Below, one piece after another: positions 60,844 through 64,000 of a DNA stretch of 64,000 nucleotides. Every line of letters begins with the position of its first letter. Position 1 is the stretch's first letter. The position numbers were made by a program, and so were the translations under genes. Source of the DNA: RUG12461 sp045657665 (GTDB lineage: Bacteria; Bacillota; Clostridia; Lachnospirales; Lachnospiraceae); NCBI GenBank assembly GCA_045657665.1, contig JAZOTN010000030.1, positions 124,001 to 188,000 on the forward strand, in the 5' to 3' direction. The notes beneath the pieces were generated by a model, which saw only the letters and a program-made list of their open reading frames with translations, was not told the DNA's origin and did not search any database.

Positions 60844-61906
60844 AAAAGCCCGTGCCTATGAGCTCTCGGCAGAGAAGAAGATCGGAAAAATGGAAAGACC
60901 GGAGTTCCATCTTTCGCCCCGATGCGGATGGATGAATGATCCGAACGGCTTTTCCTTTTATCAGGGACAGTATCATCTGTTTTATCAATACTATCCGTAC
61001 GAGGCAAAATGGGGACCGATGCACTGGGGCCATGCCGTGAGCAGAGACCTTCTGCACTGGGATTATCTTCCCTGCGCACTCGCTCCCGATCAGGATTATG
61101 ATAAGGACGGATGCTTTTCGGGGTGCGCCGTTACTCTTGCCGATGGAAGGCACCTTCTTCTATATACAGGTGTTACCGAAGCGGATGTGCTTCAGGTACA
61201 GTGCGTTGCGACAGGTGACGGGATCCGTTATGACAAGCTGGAAGGGAATCCCGTGATCGGACCGGAGATGCTGCCGGAAGGCTTTCATAAGGAGGATTTC
61301 CGGGATCCTAAGCTGATCCGGACGGAGGACGGATACGGACTCGTTGTGGCTGCAAGAGGCCCGGATGAGAATGGATGTCTCTTATATTACGAATCGAAGG
61401 ACGCTTTTTCTTATGACGGACCGTTTGTGCTTCTTTGCAATACCTATCAACCGGGGAAGATGTGGGAATGTCCGGATCTCTTTGAACTGGACGGATGGGA
61501 CGTTTTACTCGTCAGTCCGATGGATCATGCGCCGGAGGCATTGATCGGAAGGTTTGACAGGGAGGAGAAGAAGTTTTATCCGGAAAGAAGGCAGCTTCTT
61601 GATGAGGGGTCGGATTTCTACGCACCGCAAACCGTGCAAACGCCGGACGGACGAAGGATCATGATCGCCTGGATGCAAAGCTGGAGCAAAGTTTCGCGTT
61701 TCGATCCATCGATGCCGTGGGCAGGACAGATGACACTTCCGAGAGAACTGCACATGGAAGGAAAAAGAATCGTGCAGAGGATCCCGGCGGAGTTTTCGGA
61801 TCTGCACCTTGTAAGAGAAAACGGGAAGACCGTCATTCGGGATCGTTTCAGCAGGGAGACATTTTATGATTCCGGAGAAACGGAATCAACAGCGATATAT
61901 GAATGA
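60827..61906 (+). CDS. Short GH32 beta-fructosidase (catalytic domain only)
   Basis: 359 residues, ATG at 60827 after GAGGAGGAGG. The GH32 five-bladed propeller is complete: nucleophile Asp38 in WMNDPNG, Asp160 in FRDPK, and acid/base Glu214 in MWECPDLF. After MTLPRELHMEGKR only about 45 residues remain, whereas usual GH32 enzymes carry a C-terminal beta-sandwich of more than 100 residues. The next gene starts 12 bases later, so there is no hidden continuation. It should cut sucrose or fructo-oligosaccharides; no signal peptide, so intracellular. The missing sandwich could affect stability or substrate size. Confidence 0.9.
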   Translation: MTHLLEKARAYELSAEKKIGKMERPEFHLSPRCGWMNDPNGFSFYQGQYHLFYQYYPYEAKWGPMHWGHAVSRDLLHWDYLPCALAPDQDYDKDGCFSGCAVTLADGRHLLLYTGVTEADVLQVQCVATGDGIRYDKLEGNPVIGPEMLPEGFHKEDFRDPKLIRTEDGYGLVVAARGPDENGCLLYYESKDAFSYDGPFVLLCNTYQPGKMWECPDLFELDGWDVLLVSPMDHAPEALIGRFDREEKKFYPERRQLLDEGSDFYAPQTVQTPDGRRIMIAWMQSWSKVSRFDPSMPWAGQMTLPRELHMEGKRIVQRIPAEFSDLHLVRENGKTVIRDRFSRETFYDSGETESTAIYE

Positions 61907-61918
61907 GGACAGAAACGT

Positions 61919-63760
61919 ATGAAAAAACAAGCGGATTTCAAGGAACGTCTTGACCGGTATTACGACGAACTGAAGTGGCTGTACTGTGAGCTTTATCATA
62001 ATGATATGCAGGCTTTTGATTATTTTGTATCCATGCTGGAGCAGCAGGAAAAGCTGAGAAGCAAACAGCTGAAGGCATGGGATCAGAAGCGGACCGCAGA
62101 CAGTGACTGGTATCGGGACAATCAGCGACTTGGCATGGTGATGTATGTGGATTCTTTTGCGGAGACGCTCTCCGGTGTCAGGGAGCACCTTGATTATATC
62201 AGGGAGAGCGGCGTGAATTATCTGCATCTCATGCCGATTTTAAGCAGCCCAGAAGGACGGAGTGATGGAGGATATGCGGTTTCCGATTTCCGGAGTGTTG
62301 ATCCGAAGTTCGGTGAGATCGAAGAACTCGCGCAGCTTGCGGATGAGCTCCATGAAGAGGGGATCAGTCTCTGCCTCGACTTTGTCATGAACCATACAAG
62401 CGAGGACCATGATTGGGCCGTGAGGGCGAGAAGAGGAGAAGCAGGGTATCGGGAACGTTATTTCTTCTATGATGATTGGAGCGTTCCGAGCGAATTTGAG
62501 AAGACCGTGCCGCAGGTGTTCCCCCAGACCGCACCCGGTAATTTCACCTGGTGTGAGGAGGCTCATAAGGTCGTTATGACCACCTTCTATCCATATCAGT
62601 GGGATCTCAACTACCGGAATCCGACCGTGTTCAATGATATGACGGCAAATATGCTTTATCTCTGCAACAGCGGAGTGGATATTATCCGTTTGGATGCGGT
62701 TCCCTATATCTGGAAAACCCTTGGGACGACCTGCCGGAACCTTCCCGAAGTTCATTCACTGGTTCGTATAATGCGGATCGCATCGGAGATCGTGGCGCCG
62801 GGAACATTGCTTCTTGGAGAAGTGGTGATGGAGCCGAAAGAGGTCGTGCCGTATTTCGGAAGTGTTGAGAAGCCGGAATGTCATATGCTCTACAACGTCA
62901 CTACTATGGCAACCACGTGGCACACAGTGGCGACTGCGGATACAAGACTCCTCATGCACCAGCTCGGGACGGTTTTCGCGCTCCCGAAGGATTATGTGTT
63001 CCTGAATTATCTCAGGTGTCATGACGACATTGGCTGGGGTCTCGATTACGCCTTCTTAAAGGGTTTTGGGATCGAAGAGAAGTCACATAAAAAATACCTG
63101 AATGATTACTTCCGGGGATATATCTACGGGAGCGAGTCAAGGGGCGAGCTGTACAACGACGATCCTCGTCTCGGCGATGCCAGACTCTGTGGGACCACGG
63201 CTTCTCTTTGCGGGATTGAGGCCGCGGAATATGAAAAAAACATCGAAAAGGAAAAACGCGGGATCGATCTCGACATTATGCTGCATGCGTTCCTTTTCAC
63301 CCTTTCCGGAATTCCGGTTCTTTATTCGGGTGATGAGATCGGACAGCTGAACGACTATACCTACCATGAGGATCCGCTTCGCCGGGAGGACAGCCGCTAT
63401 CTTCATCGCGGGAAATTTGATTGGGAGTCCGCGAAGAACCGGAATAAGAAAAATACGAGAGAAGGAAAGATCTTCTCGGCGATCGAAAAGCTGTATGAAA
63501 AGCGCCGGGAACTTCGCGTTTTTGACAGCGCTGCGGACACCTGGATCATCCCGACGGGAAACGATCATCTGCTCTGCATCGGCCGCTATTATAAAGGAGA
63601 AAAGCTCCTTGCGGCATTCAATTTCAGTTACCTTCCACAGATCCTTCAGACCGGTGAAAACGAGGGGTTTAAAAACCTCATGACGAGAAAGAAGGAACGG
63701 GGGAGTGAAGCTATGCTTCCTTCCTACGGGTTCCTTTGGCTTTGGAAAAAGTATGATTAA
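61919..63760 (+). CDS. Amylosucrase (GH13)
   Basis: 613 residues, close to the usual amylosucrase length. A helical N-terminal domain (about 1-85) leads to a GH13 barrel. Nucleophile Asp259 in IIRLDAVPYIWK, acid/base Glu301 in LLGEVVM, third Asp369 in RCHDDIGW. The segment FFYDDWSVPSEFEKTVPQVFPQTAPGNFTW is a strong mark of this family as opposed to sucrose phosphorylase. It transfers glucose from sucrose to an alpha-1,4-glucan and releases fructose. Because it is in one operon with the importer and the GH32 enzyme, sucrose is a likely substrate of the locus. Its stop overlaps the next gene start. Confidence 0.9.
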   Translation: MKKQADFKERLDRYYDELKWLYCELYHNDMQAFDYFVSMLEQQEKLRSKQLKAWDQKRTADSDWYRDNQRLGMVMYVDSFAETLSGVREHLDYIRESGVNYLHLMPILSSPEGRSDGGYAVSDFRSVDPKFGEIEELAQLADELHEEGISLCLDFVMNHTSEDHDWAVRARRGEAGYRERYFFYDDWSVPSEFEKTVPQVFPQTAPGNFTWCEEAHKVVMTTFYPYQWDLNYRNPTVFNDMTANMLYLCNSGVDIIRLDAVPYIWKTLGTTCRNLPEVHSLVRIMRIASEIVAPGTLLLGEVVMEPKEVVPYFGSVEKPECHMLYNVTTMATTWHTVATADTRLLMHQLGTVFALPKDYVFLNYLRCHDDIGWGLDYAFLKGFGIEEKSHKKYLNDYFRGYIYGSESRGELYNDDPRLGDARLCGTTASLCGIEAAEYEKNIEKEKRGIDLDIMLHAFLFTLSGIPVLYSGDEIGQLNDYTYHEDPLRREDSRYLHRGKFDWESAKNRNKKNTREGKIFSAIEKLYEKRRELRVFDSAADTWIIPTGNDHLLCIGRYYKGEKLLAAFNFSYLPQILQTGENEGFKNLMTRKKERGSEAMLPSYGFLWLWKKYD

Positions 63761-64000
63761 GCAAACCGTATCATTTCTTCTTGCAGCGGGACTTCTGTTT
63801 CTGTTTCCGGTGACACTGTCTGCAGGCGAAGGAGAAACAGAACCGGATGCCTATATCCTGCTGCCGGAGGGAAGCAACTCTGAAGGCTGGAGTGCGGTTT
63901 CCGATACGTATGAAAAAGAAACGGGCATCCGGGTGGAGATTGTGACCGCGGAAGAGGACTACCGTGTTGCACTCCAGAAGTATATGGCAAAAAACAGGTT
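63753..64000 (+). CDS. Start of a further ABC substrate-binding protein (cut by window edge)
   Basis: The first 82 codons are visible from ATG 63753, overlapping the amylosucrase stop by 8 bases. A signal peptide (FLLAAGLLFLFPVTLSA) lacks a lipobox Cys, and the mature part starts AYILLPEGSNSEGWSAVSDTYEKETGIRVEIV, which is the usual N-terminus of family 1 sugar-binding proteins. The rest is outside the window. Confidence 0.75.
   Translation, partial: MIKQTVSFLLAAGLLFLFPVTLSAGEGETEPDAYILLPEGSNSEGWSAVSDTYEKETGIRVEIVTAEEDYRVALQKYMAKNR

Overview
The window looks like a chromosomal segment of an anaerobic Firmicute, most likely a gut or rumen Lachnospiraceae. This is inferred from gene content and style, not from a marker gene: moderate G+C, AGGAGG-type ribosome sites, lipoprotein solute-binding proteins, GH13/GH31/GH36/GH65 enzymes with LacI regulators, a tRNA gene without encoded CCA, and SpoIIE-type phosphatases. 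Nearly all genes lie on the + strand; the only exceptions I accept are an MTA/SAH nucleosidase and a tRNA-Val gene.

Region A (1-22.6 kb) is the unusual part. It is a tightly packed co-directional run of very large, helix-rich proteins without signal peptides, mixed with enzymes of signalling or toxin type. Two giants (1141 and 1198 aa) share an N-terminal module of about 800 residues and then diverge. The 1198-aa protein ends, after a Gln/Lys-rich linker, in an ADP-ribosyltransferase domain with R, STT and ExE motifs. A 936-aa protein carries a calpain-type Cys/His/Asn triad. Around them are an HxxxDG acyltransferase-like protein, three two-part GNAT-like proteins, a 61-aa Cys-rich protein, an acidic lipoprotein and two related membrane-anchored SpoIIE/PP2C phosphatases. 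A chimeric remnant between the calpain gene and the second phosphatase joins a piece of a giant-protein gene to a piece of the small Cys gene, showing that this module has been duplicated and deleted. I consider this a candidate undescribed effector or toxin locus; its delivery route and targets are unknown.

Region B (22.6-31.7 kb) holds a peptide/nickel-type ABC importer with all five parts and a methyltransferase. It is followed by genes for S-adenosylhomocysteine handling: an MTA/SAH nucleosidase (- strand), an archaeal-type adenosylhomocysteinase and an amidohydrolase deaminase. The last two fit the S-inosylhomocysteine route of SAH recycling.

Region C (31.7-42.5 kb) has a glycogen-debranching enzyme, a TetR regulator, a GT-B-like protein of unknown role, a GPH sugar symporter, an AT-rich patch with a lipoprotein and a BrnT/BrnA toxin-antitoxin pair, an alpha-galactosidase and a response regulator with an HD-GYP domain. 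A long palindrome and tRNA-Val(GAC) follow.

Region D (42.8-64 kb) is an alpha-glucoside and sucrose utilisation region: two GH13 alpha-glucosidases, a ClC-type transporter, a small membrane-anchored protein, a GH31 alpha-glucosidase, two LacI regulators, a solute-binding protein, a GH65 phosphorylase with beta-phosphoglucomutase, a second solute-binding protein with two permeases, a YesL/DUF624 protein, a short GH32 enzyme, an amylosucrase and the start of a third solute-binding protein. No sugar-ABC ATPase is encoded here, so a shared MsmX-type ATPase elsewhere is likely.
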